This document shows, piece after piece, positions 48,333 through 62,604 of a DNA stretch of 64,000 nt. The notes under the pieces are model-generated. The model did not search any database. It was not told the origin of the DNA and was given only the letters and a program-made list of their open reading frames with translations. This DNA is from Huiozyma naganishii CBS 8797 (lineage: Eukaryota > Ascomycota > Saccharomycetes > Saccharomycetales > Saccharomycetaceae), in contig NC_035928.1 of NCBI RefSeq assembly GCF_000348985.1, positions 434,001-498,000 of the forward strand. The letters are read 5' to 3'. Position numbers and translations under genes: made by a program. Every line of letters begins with the position of its first letter. The stretch's first letter is position 1.

Positions 48333-50231
48333 CTACGATGGGTCAGGGGACGGGTCTGAGGATACTGACTTTTTGTCTGCATTTACCAGATTATCAATCT
48401 CGTTCAGTAAAGTCAAATCAAAGTTATACTCCAGTGTAAAGTCATTACCGTGGGATAAGAAACCAAGTAGGTCATTGAAATCTGTCAAATCGGCGCTGCT
48501 CTTGCTGTCATCATTGCTCCTATTGTTTTCTATGAAATTCTTGGCCACTTCATACGTGACACTGTCTGATTCGAGAAAGTCGATGAAGAAATCGTAGTAA
48601 TCTTTGCTGACCGCCCCTGTGTTCATGCACTGAATGGCCAGGATCCCGGAATAAATCATGTACAAACCACACCTTTGAAAATCCCCGAAATTATTTCTCC
48701 ACAAAGATATCACGTAGAACAACTCCTCAATGAATAGTTCAATGATATTCTTGCTCTGATCTAGTTCAAAAATGAAGGGTTTATTGTAGGATATAAGAAC
48801 GATGTAGAAGTGCAGCCACACGTACATGGTCGTCGGGTCAAACTTATCCAACTCTTTCAAAGTTTTTTTGTTCCATTTAATTCCCTTTGGTAAAGATTGT
48901 CTCCAGTTAGTCATTTCCGTGTTGAACTTGATTAGATGTCCACTTCTTCGCTCTATCGTCTCTGTCTGTATGAATATCTTCGTAGCGAAGATCTCGGAGA
49001 CTCTTGAAAGAACTATTAGTTTCTTCAATGGGTTCGCCATAGACAATGGGACTCCCGGATTGAAAATGTAATCCTCAATACCCGTTTCAATGTCGGGCAA
49101 CTCAAACGTCTCAGGGACGGTGGAATTGGACATACGCAGCGATGTAGATCTTCCAAACAATACGGATATCAAGTGGTCCGCTAGGTAGCATCCCCAGTAG
49201 ATTCTGCTCCTGACGGCAAAATCCATCTTTGATAGTTCGTCCTCGTAGACGTGATTCCATGCCTCTGGACTCAAATGTAACCCGATCTCATGGGCAATTC
49301 TGAACGCAAGCCCCGATAAGTACCAAGCCATTGAATTCTCCGCACTGGCCACGTCATAAAACGCAAGACATAACAGGGTCTGGATGATAGCCAGTTTTGA
49401 AGAGGATGTTGATTCCGCCAAAGACCTATCGACCAATTGGAACACTTTTGTCAGTACAATCTGTTTAGCGCGATGGTAATACACTTCGGACTTCTCGTGT
49501 AGTTCATCGGTCACCATAGCTGCTTTAGCTCCAAGTGCGGAAATCGCGAACACAAGTTCTTCAGAGCAGTAGTAATCCTTCGTGGATTCGTCGCCGAAGA
49601 ACGCACTCAAAAACGTTTCTCTGTGAATGAACATGTAGTGGCCTGGATACAACCACTTGAAGAATATGGAGAGTGACCTGAGTATTGGCGGACTTCGAGC
49701 CAGGTTCCGGATGGTCGCCTGTGCCTGTATGCGTGCTTCATTCGTAGCATGGTTTCTTTGCGCCTTAATGGAAAGCGAATTTGTGGGGTAGATGCTATTC
49801 GTCTCCAATGTGTGTACCTTTGGAGCAGCAACATGGTTTTGAGATAAGATTAAATTGGACGGTGTAACATCCCGTGAGGTCTCGTATGACAATGGTGACA
49901 TTCCTGTAGCAGAATTTTCTTTAGAATCCTCGAACAATGAGATAAGACGTAATGCGTCAACTCTTTCAGCTTCGGTGGGTGCCTCCCGCGCCTTAACGAT
50001 AGAACTTTCTAATGTTGCTATGTGTTCTTCTAATGTAGTTAAGTAGGATACTGACTTGCGTTTACTCCTGAGATCCTCATGTGTGAAGATGCATTTCATG
50101 CCTGCCCTCTGGCAATTGGAGCATGGGGACTTCATGTTACATTTCTTCCTCTTGTGTCTGCAATGCAAACATGCTAGTCGTTTTGGTTTAACGGTTTGTA
50201 GAACAACTTGGTCCTCCTTCATTACGGACAT
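48333..50231 (-). CDS. CHA4: Zn2Cys6 transcription activator Cha4
   Basis: This 632-residue nuclear regulator (S. cerevisiae Cha4: 648) activates CHA1, the serine/threonine deaminase gene, when these amino acids are present. The binuclear zinc cluster occupies residues 21-47 with six cysteines in the pattern CLHCRHKRKKC and CSNCQRAGMKC. A short linker and a coiled coil (TTLEEHIATLESSIVKA) follow. The fungal transcription factor middle homology region covers residues about 180-480 (RSLSIFFKWLYPGHYMFIHR; GLAFRIAHEIGLHLSPEAWN). The acidic Asp/Ser-rich C-terminus may be the activation region. A run of about 12 A stands just upstream of the start. Confidence 0.92.
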   Translation of the reverse strand: MSVMKEDQVVLQTVKPKRLACLHCRHKRKKCNMKSPCSNCQRAGMKCIFTHEDLRSKRKSVSYLTTLEEHIATLESSIVKAREAPTEAERVDALRLISLFEDSKENSATGMSPLSYETSRDVTPSNLILSQNHVAAPKVHTLETNSIYPTNSLSIKAQRNHATNEARIQAQATIRNLARSPPILRSLSIFFKWLYPGHYMFIHRETFLSAFFGDESTKDYYCSEELVFAISALGAKAAMVTDELHEKSEVYYHRAKQIVLTKVFQLVDRSLAESTSSSKLAIIQTLLCLAFYDVASAENSMAWYLSGLAFRIAHEIGLHLSPEAWNHVYEDELSKMDFAVRSRIYWGCYLADHLISVLFGRSTSLRMSNSTVPETFELPDIETGIEDYIFNPGVPLSMANPLKKLIVLSRVSEIFATKIFIQTETIERRSGHLIKFNTEMTNWRQSLPKGIKWNKKTLKELDKFDPTTMYVWLHFYIVLISYNKPFIFELDQSKNIIELFIEELFYVISLWRNNFGDFQRCGLYMIYSGILAIQCMNTGAVSKDYYDFFIDFLESDSVTYEVAKNFIENNRSNDDSKSSADLTDFNDLLGFLSHGNDFTLEYNFDLTLLNEIDNLVNADKKSVSSDPSPDPS

Positions 50232-50439
50232 TGGCTTGATGGATTTGTGTATGATGCACCTGGTAGCTCATCGCGAGGCATCTGCTACCAAAAAAAAAAA
50301 ACTGTCAACACTATTTTATAACTTTGTGATACTTAAGGTGGACGGGTATTAGGTGATAGTTCTTTATAAAACTGATGTTAGTTAAATAAGAAGATGGAAT
50401 GTATAAAACGCAGATTAGATATTGTCGGGGTGAAACCGA

Positions 50440-51666
50440 TCAATCCCGCAGAAAGTCTATTAGCAACTTGTTAAACCCAGAAGGGTTATCCAAGAAGAGG
50501 TTATGTCCCGCTGAGGGCAGTTCCGCGTACACTGCCTTTGCAGGGACGTACCTCTCCTTATTGATCTCTTGGACCATCCCGTACCCTGCCTCTTTGTTCA
50601 TCCAGTCGTGGTCTCCGTAGACCATCATCAGTTTGTTCACTTTCAACCGTTGGATGTTATCCAGAAGCGGGTCTCTTGCCAGCAACTGCCTTGTGAACAG
50701 ATGTGTAAACGCGGTGATGTTTGCAGAGGGGAATGTGTGGGCCCCGTAGAACACGTGGTGCAAGTACGCGTGGTACGCTGTGCCCGGGACGTTACTGTAC
50801 CGCGACGCGATGGCTCTCTTAGCCATGTGGTTCCCCAGGGGTCCCATCTTACGCAGGACGTTTAACTGGTTGTTGAAGAGATACCCGGGGACCGTGAACG
50901 GTCTGTAATACAGTGGTGACGTTGCGTCTATATCAGTCAGGTCGTATGTCTTACCAACGTCCCATTTGTTGGACACTGAGTCTATATTGCGTTCGACTCC
51001 CAGTGGTGACAACAAGACCAGTTTGTCAACATGTTTGGAGTACTTGATAGCGTATTTGAAGGACATGTACCCACCAAACGAGTGACCCACGACGTTTATG
51101 TTATCAAATCCGTGAGCCAATCTCCATTTTTCAATTCTGTCCACAAAATAGTCCTCGTAGACACCTGGATCATCCAATACCCCACTACTGGACATTTTAG
51201 AAGGTGGTTCGCACACAACAGTCAAAGACCCAGTTTTCTTATCCAGTTCCTTCCAGTGGACCGGCTGGCCCTTCACCTTTGGGCCCAGCATAGGTGGTTC
51301 CCTGGAAAGCCCATTAGCTGGTAAATCGACGACGCACAGGTCCGAAAACGCATTACTAAGCCCAGCGACATTCAAATGGAACGCCATCGACGAAGCTGCG
51401 TACCCGTGAATGAGCACCGTAGGGGTATGTACCGCGATCCGGTCAGCGTCCCCCGAATTCTGTAACCTCCACTCATTAATCTCATCTGCCACCATCATCT
51501 GTGAGAGTGTCACCCCTGCAGGCAACTGTTCCCGCACACCGCTTATCACCGCCGCCTCCAACTGGGACAACTGTTTCCTGTCCTTGGGACTCATCAAATC
51601 GACCACATCTTCCACACCAGCAACACCCCCCGCACTAGAACAAAACGACCCCCACAGAAACGCCAT
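50440..51666 (-). CDS. ICT1: Alpha/beta hydrolase, lysophosphatidic acid acyltransferase type (Ict1)
   Basis: This 408-residue protein (S. cerevisiae Ict1: 394) belongs to the CGI-58/ABHD5-like alpha/beta hydrolases; Ict1 acylates lysophosphatidic acid and responds to organic solvent stress. The nucleophile elbow is GHSFGG near residue 195. An oxyanion element lies in LIHGYAASSMAFHLN. The late Asp is in MMVYGDHDWMNKEAGYG. The HxxxxD acyltransferase motif is HNLFLD near the C-terminus. The paralogue ECM18 is the main alternative; CHA4 and MIM2 as neighbours favour ICT1. Two perfect pleiotropic drug response elements lie 179-229 bases upstream. Confidence 0.92.
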   Translation of the reverse strand: MAFLWGSFCSSAGGVAGVEDVVDLMSPKDRKQLSQLEAAVISGVREQLPAGVTLSQMMVADEINEWRLQNSGDADRIAVHTPTVLIHGYAASSMAFHLNVAGLSNAFSDLCVVDLPANGLSREPPMLGPKVKGQPVHWKELDKKTGSLTVVCEPPSKMSSSGVLDDPGVYEDYFVDRIEKWRLAHGFDNINVVGHSFGGYMSFKYAIKYSKHVDKLVLLSPLGVERNIDSVSNKWDVGKTYDLTDIDATSPLYYRPFTVPGYLFNNQLNVLRKMGPLGNHMAKRAIASRYSNVPGTAYHAYLHHVFYGAHTFPSANITAFTHLFTRQLLARDPLLDNIQRLKVNKLMMVYGDHDWMNKEAGYGMVQEINKERYVPAKAVYAELPSAGHNLFLDNPSGFNKLLIDFLRD

Positions 51667-51844
51667 CTATACGTTGTATTTGGTCATTTGTGCGTAACAA
51701 GAATGCAAAGACGAAGCACAGCAGCAGCTCTGGATTATCCGATGCTTATATAGCATGTGTGATAATCAGTGTCTCTATTGTCCAAAACTGCTGCGCCAAG
51801 ACCGGAACTGCAAAAAGGCAGGAAGAGGTTCGGCCGAACAAGTC

Positions 51845-51895
51845 TCCGCGGAACGGACGGGCGAGCCTGGCACAATGCCGGTTCGGTTCCGCGGA
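51845..51895. promoter_or_regulatory. Two perfect pleiotropic drug response elements (Pdr1/Pdr3)
   Basis: TCCGCGGA occurs at 51845-51852 and again at 51888-51895. The second lies in a larger palindrome GTTCCGCGGAAC, and both are followed by ACGGA. This octamer is the everted CGG repeat bound by Pdr1/Pdr3. In S. cerevisiae ICT1 belongs to the genes raised by hyperactive Pdr1, so conservation of this control is likely. Confidence 0.75.
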
Positions 51896-52134
51896 ACGGA
51901 AAGGTTGGGCCACGCTGTTCACAATCCCACCTAGAGGGGTCCACGAGGCTTAAGTGGTCACTTGCACTGGGCGTGGCTGCCATCGTAGACTTGCTTGCAT
52001 GATCTTGAGCGGAAGACCTGCTGTAACCACCTTCGCTGGAACACTCTCTCTCCTCGTACGCTGTGACAGACCCAGCACGCTGTATTCTTCGTCGCTCTGT
52101 ACGAACAATTTGATGTCGAAAACGTCGCTGTAGT

Positions 52135-52159
52135 TAGTAGTAGTAGTAGTAGTAGTAGT
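52135..52159. repeat. TAG triplet repeat before MIM2
   Basis: A run of about eight TAG units lies 50-75 bases upstream of the MIM2 ATG. On the other strand it reads as CTA. It is probably a variable microsatellite in the promoter or leader. Confidence 0.8.
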
Positions 52160-52209
52160 GGGTGATGTACGATGGTGGTGGGGCATAGGTGGGTGACCGC
52201 GCACGCAGG

Positions 52210-57455
<5,246 letters not shown>

Positions 57456-57867
57456 CCAGATATACTCACCCTTTTTTATTTATTGTATGTATACGAGTAA
57501 AATGAATTCTATTGTACTGGAAAGTAAAGACTGTAGAGAGCAGTTCCTCTGCGGCTATCATCGTTTAGAGATGCAAGCAATCTGTATATGGAATATGGGT
57601 TTATGAGTTTTTCACTTCCATGAATGTATAAAACAAAATTTCAAGCCGAAAAATATTCGTGGTGCTATTAGTTTCCTATGCAAATACAATACAAAATATA
57701 GCGGGATAAATAAGAGATATTCGTAATTCACTTCAATTGCCTGAAGTGATAGGATATTTCCGTGTAGGTGGTGGTATAAAAAGGTACGATGGGTACAAAC
57801 GGACCCCTTTCCGTGAAATCGTTCCTGTCATTCACAAAACTAGGGAGGTTACCAAACAAACCCAGAA
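57456..57867 (+). other. ARO1 3' region and promoter of the first THI20-like gene
   Basis: These 412 bases contain a TATA box, TATAAAAA at 57775-57782, 86 bases before the next start codon. No gene is seen. Confidence 0.6.
57775..57782 (+). promoter_or_regulatory. TATA box of THI20-like copy 1
   Basis: TATAAAAA stands 86 bases from the start codon. The other two copies have TATA boxes at nearly the same distance, pointing to strongly regulated transcription as expected for thiamine genes. Confidence 0.5.
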
Positions 57868-59382
57868 ATGACAATAAAAGTAATTGAAATCAACACTCCT
57901 TCACCATATTTGGTTCTTTCCAAACATGAAAAGATTCCAAAAGTCTTAACCATCTCGAACTCCGCCGAAAATGAGAATGACATCGGGACTTTGACAGCTC
58001 ACAGTGTTCATACTGCTGTATGCACCACCGCATTGGTCGCTGGTACCGAGTTATTGGCGGTTCCCGAACCCATAATTAAGCAAAATATACAATTGGGCAG
58101 AAACGCCGATGTGATCAAAACAGGATCTCTAAGTGTTTCAAATATTATGACGGTCGTCAAGGTAGCAAAAAACTTCAAATGTTTAATTATTGATGGTACT
58201 GTTCTTTCTGAGGAATCGTATGAGGTTATGAAGAGAGAGCTCACCCCAATTAGTTTTCTTTTTGTGGTCGACGTTGCTCACTTACAGAAATTCAACGACA
58301 CGTTGAAAGATGTCTTCGAACTTTGCTTAGAAAAATCTGTGGAAACAAACGCTGCAAACATCCTGGCTATCAACTGTATTCAAGAGAATACAAATGCAAG
58401 TGTTCTTTTCCAAGTGGATAATCAAAAGTTTACCGTTTTCCGCCATGATAGTCGTTTTACAAAAGTGGGCTGTTCCTCCATTTCAACTTCAATTGCTGCA
58501 AACCTGGCAAATGGTTACTCTCTGGGCGGGTCTGTATATGGTGCCTTGGAATACGTGCAGAATTCCCAGAGTATCTGTTCTGAAGGTGCTAAAGATAAGG
58601 TCAATTTTGTTCACAACATTCGAGTTCCTCTAACTGCAATGGTTCAAGATAAATGCTTTAAGGGGAATGATTTGATTTCCCCCCCAAAGCTGGTCAAAGA
58701 TCCTACCGTCACAGGCGACTTTTTGGATTATTTGAACAAACACAAATACGTTGCTAAGCATTGGGATGACTATGTAAACCATGATTTTGTTAGACAAGTT
58801 GCAGAAGGTTGTCTCGACTTGCAGCAATTCAAGTTTTACATCGAACAAGACTACCTGTATTTGGCAGATTATGCGAGATTGCATTGTGTCTCCGCATCCA
58901 AGGCACCAGATCTGTTGGATATTGAAAAGGAACTTTTGGTATTGAGTGTCATCAAAAGATCAATGAACTGTCATAAACAGAGGCTTCATGATTACTACGG
59001 TGTAGTTGATGAGAATCATATGGAAAAAGTTCAAAGGAGTGATGCGCTGAACAAGTACACCAGATACATGGGAGAAATGGCTAGAAGGGGTAATTGGAGG
59101 GAACTGATTGCTGCTTTGGCACCTTGTATGGTTGGCTATTGTGCCGCTGTGGCCAAATATGTCGGAAAGACCGACCCACCAAAGGGTAGCATCTACGAAG
59201 ATTGGACCAAGTTCTATTCTACTCTGCCTTTAGAGGAATCCTTGGCTAAAGGGCGTTATTTTTTGAATCACATTGCTAGGACTTGTCCCGAAAATGAGTT
59301 AGAGAGGTTGATCAAAATATACGGAGACGTGTGTGCCCTTGAGGCCCAATTTTGGGATTCTCCATTAGCTTATAAAGTCTAG
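57868..59382 (+). CDS. THI20-family protein, copy 1: degenerate ThiD-like domain fused to intact TenA domain
   Basis: This 504-residue protein matches S. cerevisiae Thi20/Thi21/Thi22 end to end (Thi20: 551). Those proteins join an HMP-phosphate kinase (ThiD) to thiaminase II (TenA) for thiamine synthesis and salvage. The start EINTPSPYLVLSKHEKIPKV is typical. In the ThiD-like half the substrate loop GTDPSGGAG is replaced by SNSAENEND, the VDPV(M/L) segment is gone, and the anion-hole GTGC appears as VGCS. The fold residues between them, such as LTAH and AANLANGYSLGGSVYGALEY, remain. The TenA half, residues about 285-504, keeps NHDFVRQ, IEQDYLYLADYARLHC, the cysteine in APCMVGY and VCALEAQFW. 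I expect thiaminase-II activity without kinase activity. Confidence 0.85.
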   Translation: MTIKVIEINTPSPYLVLSKHEKIPKVLTISNSAENENDIGTLTAHSVHTAVCTTALVAGTELLAVPEPIIKQNIQLGRNADVIKTGSLSVSNIMTVVKVAKNFKCLIIDGTVLSEESYEVMKRELTPISFLFVVDVAHLQKFNDTLKDVFELCLEKSVETNAANILAINCIQENTNASVLFQVDNQKFTVFRHDSRFTKVGCSSISTSIAANLANGYSLGGSVYGALEYVQNSQSICSEGAKDKVNFVHNIRVPLTAMVQDKCFKGNDLISPPKLVKDPTVTGDFLDYLNKHKYVAKHWDDYVNHDFVRQVAEGCLDLQQFKFYIEQDYLYLADYARLHCVSASKAPDLLDIEKELLVLSVIKRSMNCHKQRLHDYYGVVDENHMEKVQRSDALNKYTRYMGEMARRGNWRELIAALAPCMVGYCAAVAKYVGKTDPPKGSIYEDWTKFYSTLPLEESLAKGRYFLNHIARTCPENELERLIKIYGDVCALEAQFWDSPLAYKV

Positions 59383-60157
59383 GAGGTGTCAACGAAGAAT
59401 TTATATGTTTTGTCTATATTTATGCTCTAATCAGAATCTCTTGAACAAATTTGTTAAATTCACTTGCTATTCCTAAAACTATTGAGAACACTATGGCCAG
59501 TTCAAATCCTGAACTTTCGTTGATTGATTATTGTCATAACAGTGTTGCACAATCATATGTGTGATAAATATATTACGTTGTTAGTTGGTTCCAAAGTTTT
59601 GTATTTCTCAGATATTTTTTGGTTAAAAGGCCTGACGCTAAATGTATCTTAAAACCTGCAGTAAAAGACAACTTGCAAGCCTGAATACATTTCAAGTAAT
59701 GCTTGTTCCACGTGTCTCGTAGTTTTCCAACTCACCTACCAACGATCCAGTGTTATAATACTCCCACGGTACTGTATTTCATATAGTAGTTTACTTATAT
59801 CTTTTTATAAAGAAATTCTCAAGTTTCGTCTCCGAATTGACAAACTCTTGAAACTCAGAATTGAGCGGTCTTCTAACTCAACAGACGGTGAACACACCTT
59901 GCACCAGGGAAGTCCGAACACCTGTCCTTTCGCCTCTTTCGTCATTTTTGTCACCAAAAAATCGCACTGTTGTTCTCTCGGCCGAAAGAAAAACAGAGAA
60001 AAGCAGGACTTCCAGAGCGCTTTTACGTATAAAAACGTCGTCACAATCAACAATTTCCAGATGGAGTTTCCCACAAAGTGTGTCACAAATACCAATATCT
60101 TGCGAACAGAGTACACATGTTACCCTATGGTTAATGCTAGTTCATGAGTAGCACGAC

Positions 60158-60181
60158 CTCCCTCTCTCTCCCTCTCTCTCA
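60158..60181. repeat. CT-rich microsatellite
   Basis: Two CCCTCTCTCT-like units follow each other upstream of THI20-like copy 2. The strand is purine-free apart from its edges. Confidence 0.8.
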
Positions 60182-60476
60182 AGACATGATGTTGCATGGG
60201 TTGGAAATAGCGTTAATTTTTTCTTGAGTCTATGGAAGGAAACTGAAAGAATCGAGGGAAAAAACACCGGAAGGAACGAGACATGAGTTCTGGAAACTGT
60301 GATCTCAAATTTCTCTTGAAGTTGGTCGTTTTTCTCAGTCGGAGTGCAAACTGGAAACTGTTAGCTCTGCCTTATGCGAAAACTTATTTTTGTTGGGTTT
60401 TCTACATGCGGAAACTTTTAGAACCGTTTTAAGTTTAGGATGGCCGCTGTCGGAAGAGCTGTCGCATCAATCTGAA

Positions 60477-60484
60477 TATAAATA
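60477..60484 (+). promoter_or_regulatory. TATA box of THI20-like copy 2
   Basis: TATAAATA is 110 bases before the ATG at 60594. Its spacing resembles that of copies 1 and 3. Confidence 0.5.
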
Positions 60485-60593
60485 ATTCTGGTACCGGTCA
60501 ACCATCTCACACGATTACTGGGGATCTTATTTAAGGGTTAACTATTACTTTTCAATTCTTGGAATGGTGTAGATACATAGTTTCAGCTTCGCA

Positions 60594-62134
60594 ATGACTT
60601 ACACTAAGATAGAAGTTAACACACCAGCTCCGTACTTGAAACTGTGCAAATGGGATAAAATTCCAAGTGTTTTGTCCGTCACGGTGACAAACTTTTCCAA
60701 AAGAGAGTGCATCGAGCGCGATCTGAGTATTCTAGCAGCTCATAGGTGCCAGGGAAAAACTTGTATTGTGGCACTTCAATCTGAGGGACAAACAATCGAT
60801 ATCCCAAGAGATATCGTCTCTGCCCGGTTTGATTTGAATGTGACGTTGTGAAGATAGACTATATCAACAGGGACGTCATAGAAATCTTAAATGAGAAATT
60901 GGCAAACATTACAAAGCGGCCAAGAATTGTTATCGCGGTCGATGCTCTTACTAAAGAACAGTTTAATTACTCCATGAAAACTGTCACGAGGATTTCCGAT
61001 TTATTAGTTATCAGTCTAGCCAAGTTAAGAGAATTAATCGGTACCGAAAACACGAAGGATGACATTGATATCTTAATTGAAACTGTGGCTCAGAAGACAG
61101 GTGCTGCCAATGTTCTTCTCACTTGTGGGGACTGCGAAACGACAGATATTTATTTCAGTTCTGCAACACACGAAAAGATCGGGTTCAAATGTACAAGCAG
61201 AAATAAGTACAGTTCCGAGTCTGTCGCTACCGCAATTGCAGCAAATTTGAGTCATGGATATCGGATGGCTCAAGCCGTTTACGGAGGTTTAGAGTATATC
61301 GAGACGTGTAACACTCTTGCCGGTAAGAAATGTTTGAAATTTTTTACCTACAACATTGATATCCCTTTAAAGCACATGCTAGCCGATGAGAATTTCAAGG
61401 CTCATGATTTGGTATCCTGTCCCGCCGCTGACCAAATAGCCGACCCGACCATCACTAATGATTTTTACAACTATCTCAGCAACCACCCTGCGGTGAAGCC
61501 ATCCTGGGAACGGTACATCAACCACGATTTTGTCAGGCAGATCTCAGAGAATTGTTTGGACCCACTGAAGTTTAAGTTTTATATCGAACAAGATTACGCT
61601 TACCTTTCTGATTTCTGCAGAATCCACATGATTTCAGGAAGTAAGGGCCCCGGCTTGGATGAAATGGAGGATGAGTTACAAGTTGTTGAGCAAATTAAGG
61701 GAGGATTGATTATGCACAAGGACCGGTTGAGAAGTTACGGCATCCCCCCAGAAAAGGAAGCCGAGTATTTCAGCAATTTGTTCAGAGGCCCAGCTTTGCA
61801 AAACTACGCAAGGTATCTGAAGGATGTTGCCGCGAGAGGTAACTGGAAAGAACTAGTTATTGCCACAATGCCGTGTTTGACCGGGTATGTTTCCGCCGCG
61901 ATCCCGTACGAAGGTAAAGTCAAGGCGCCAAAGGATTCTATGTATTATGAGTGGATGGACGTTTATTACAGTCCCTGGGTGAAGGATGCGAAAACGAAGG
62001 GCAAACAAACAATTAATAAGGTTGCTACCGGGTGCACTAATGCTGAAATTGAAAGACTGGTCCAAATATACGCTGAAGTGTGTGAATTGGAGGCGCAGTT
62101 CTGGGACGCAGCCTTGTACCTAGATACTAAATAA
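60594..62134 (+). pseudogene. THI20-family gene, copy 2, broken by a one-base frameshift
   Basis: The start (EVNTPAPYLKLCKWDKIPSV) and the end (VCELEAQFWDAALYL) match Thi20-type proteins, but two frames are needed. The first stops at 60851 after 85 codons. The second continues the family alignment from about 60842 to 62134. Comparison with copy 1 (NADVIKTG) indicates loss of one base near 60840. No slippery heptamer is visible there. The ThiD-like half again lacks the GTDPSGGAG loop (TVTNFSKREC) and the GTGC element (appears as KYSSES). The TenA half is complete, with IEQDYAYLSDFCRIH, MPCLTGYVSA and YAEVCELEAQFW. A TenA-only product could start at the ATG at 60974. A sequencing error remains possible. 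Confidence 0.75.
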
Positions 62135-62604
62135 TAGAATATATACAGTGTTATAGTAATTGTTTACAAGATAGCCTTATTATTATGACTAAACGAACAA
62201 AGGGTGTACTCACTGCTTAGTATTCTGACTTCATCAAACAATACCGGAGCCAACAGAATCTGACACACTGCTTCTAAACTGAGGATCGGCTAAATCTTGA
62301 ACTAATTTTCGATTTCATTCTCTTAATTTTTTTTCATTACTTTATCCGTCATACAGAAATATGCAACTAAGTAACAAACGTTGCCTTCGTTCCGGTGTCT
62401 TTCATGCGCATATGCAACAGAGTTGAGCCGATGGGATTGGTATTGTTAGAAAACACTCAACATTTGTAACCTGGAGGAACTTTTGAATCATATAAAATGG
62501 CCACCTCCTTCATATTGGCTGACCCCATCACCTCGCCTTCAGGATGATCTTGTCATTTGTTCCCAGTACTCTAAAAAACAACAATTAAGAGTCCGCCTAC
62601 AATC
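62135..62604 (+). other. Spacer between THI20-like copies 2 and 3
   Basis: This 470-base interval contains TATAAAA at 62491-62497 and, just before it, GGAACTTTTGAA at 62476-62487, similar to a sequence before copy 2. No gene is seen. Confidence 0.6.
62491..62497 (+). promoter_or_regulatory. TATA box of THI20-like copy 3
   Basis: TATAAAA lies 108 bases before the ATG at 62605, at the same distance as in copy 2. Confidence 0.5.

Larger units (their letters stand above)
51667..52209. other. Divergent promoter between ICT1 and MIM2
   Basis: This 543-base region contains two TCCGCGGA elements on the ICT1 side and a TAG triplet repeat on the MIM2 side. No additional gene is seen. Confidence 0.7.
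59383..60593 (+). other. 1.2-kb spacer between THI20-like copies 1 and 2
   Basis: No gene is seen; overlapping short frames around 59800-60150 begin at non-ATG codons and match nothing I know. A CT-rich tract lies at 60158-60181. A TATA box, TATAAATA, is at 60477-60484. The element GCGGAAACTTTTA at 60408-60420 resembles a sequence before copy 3. Confidence 0.6.

Noticed and set aside
59490..59520. GTTCAAATCC resembling a tRNA B box
   Set aside because: The flanks cannot form a T arm and no A box, anticodon arm or acceptor pairing is found.
59805..60151. Overlapping frames in both directions between THI20-like copies 1 and 2
   Set aside because: The plus-strand frames use TTG starts, the composition is not gene-like, and nothing is recognised.
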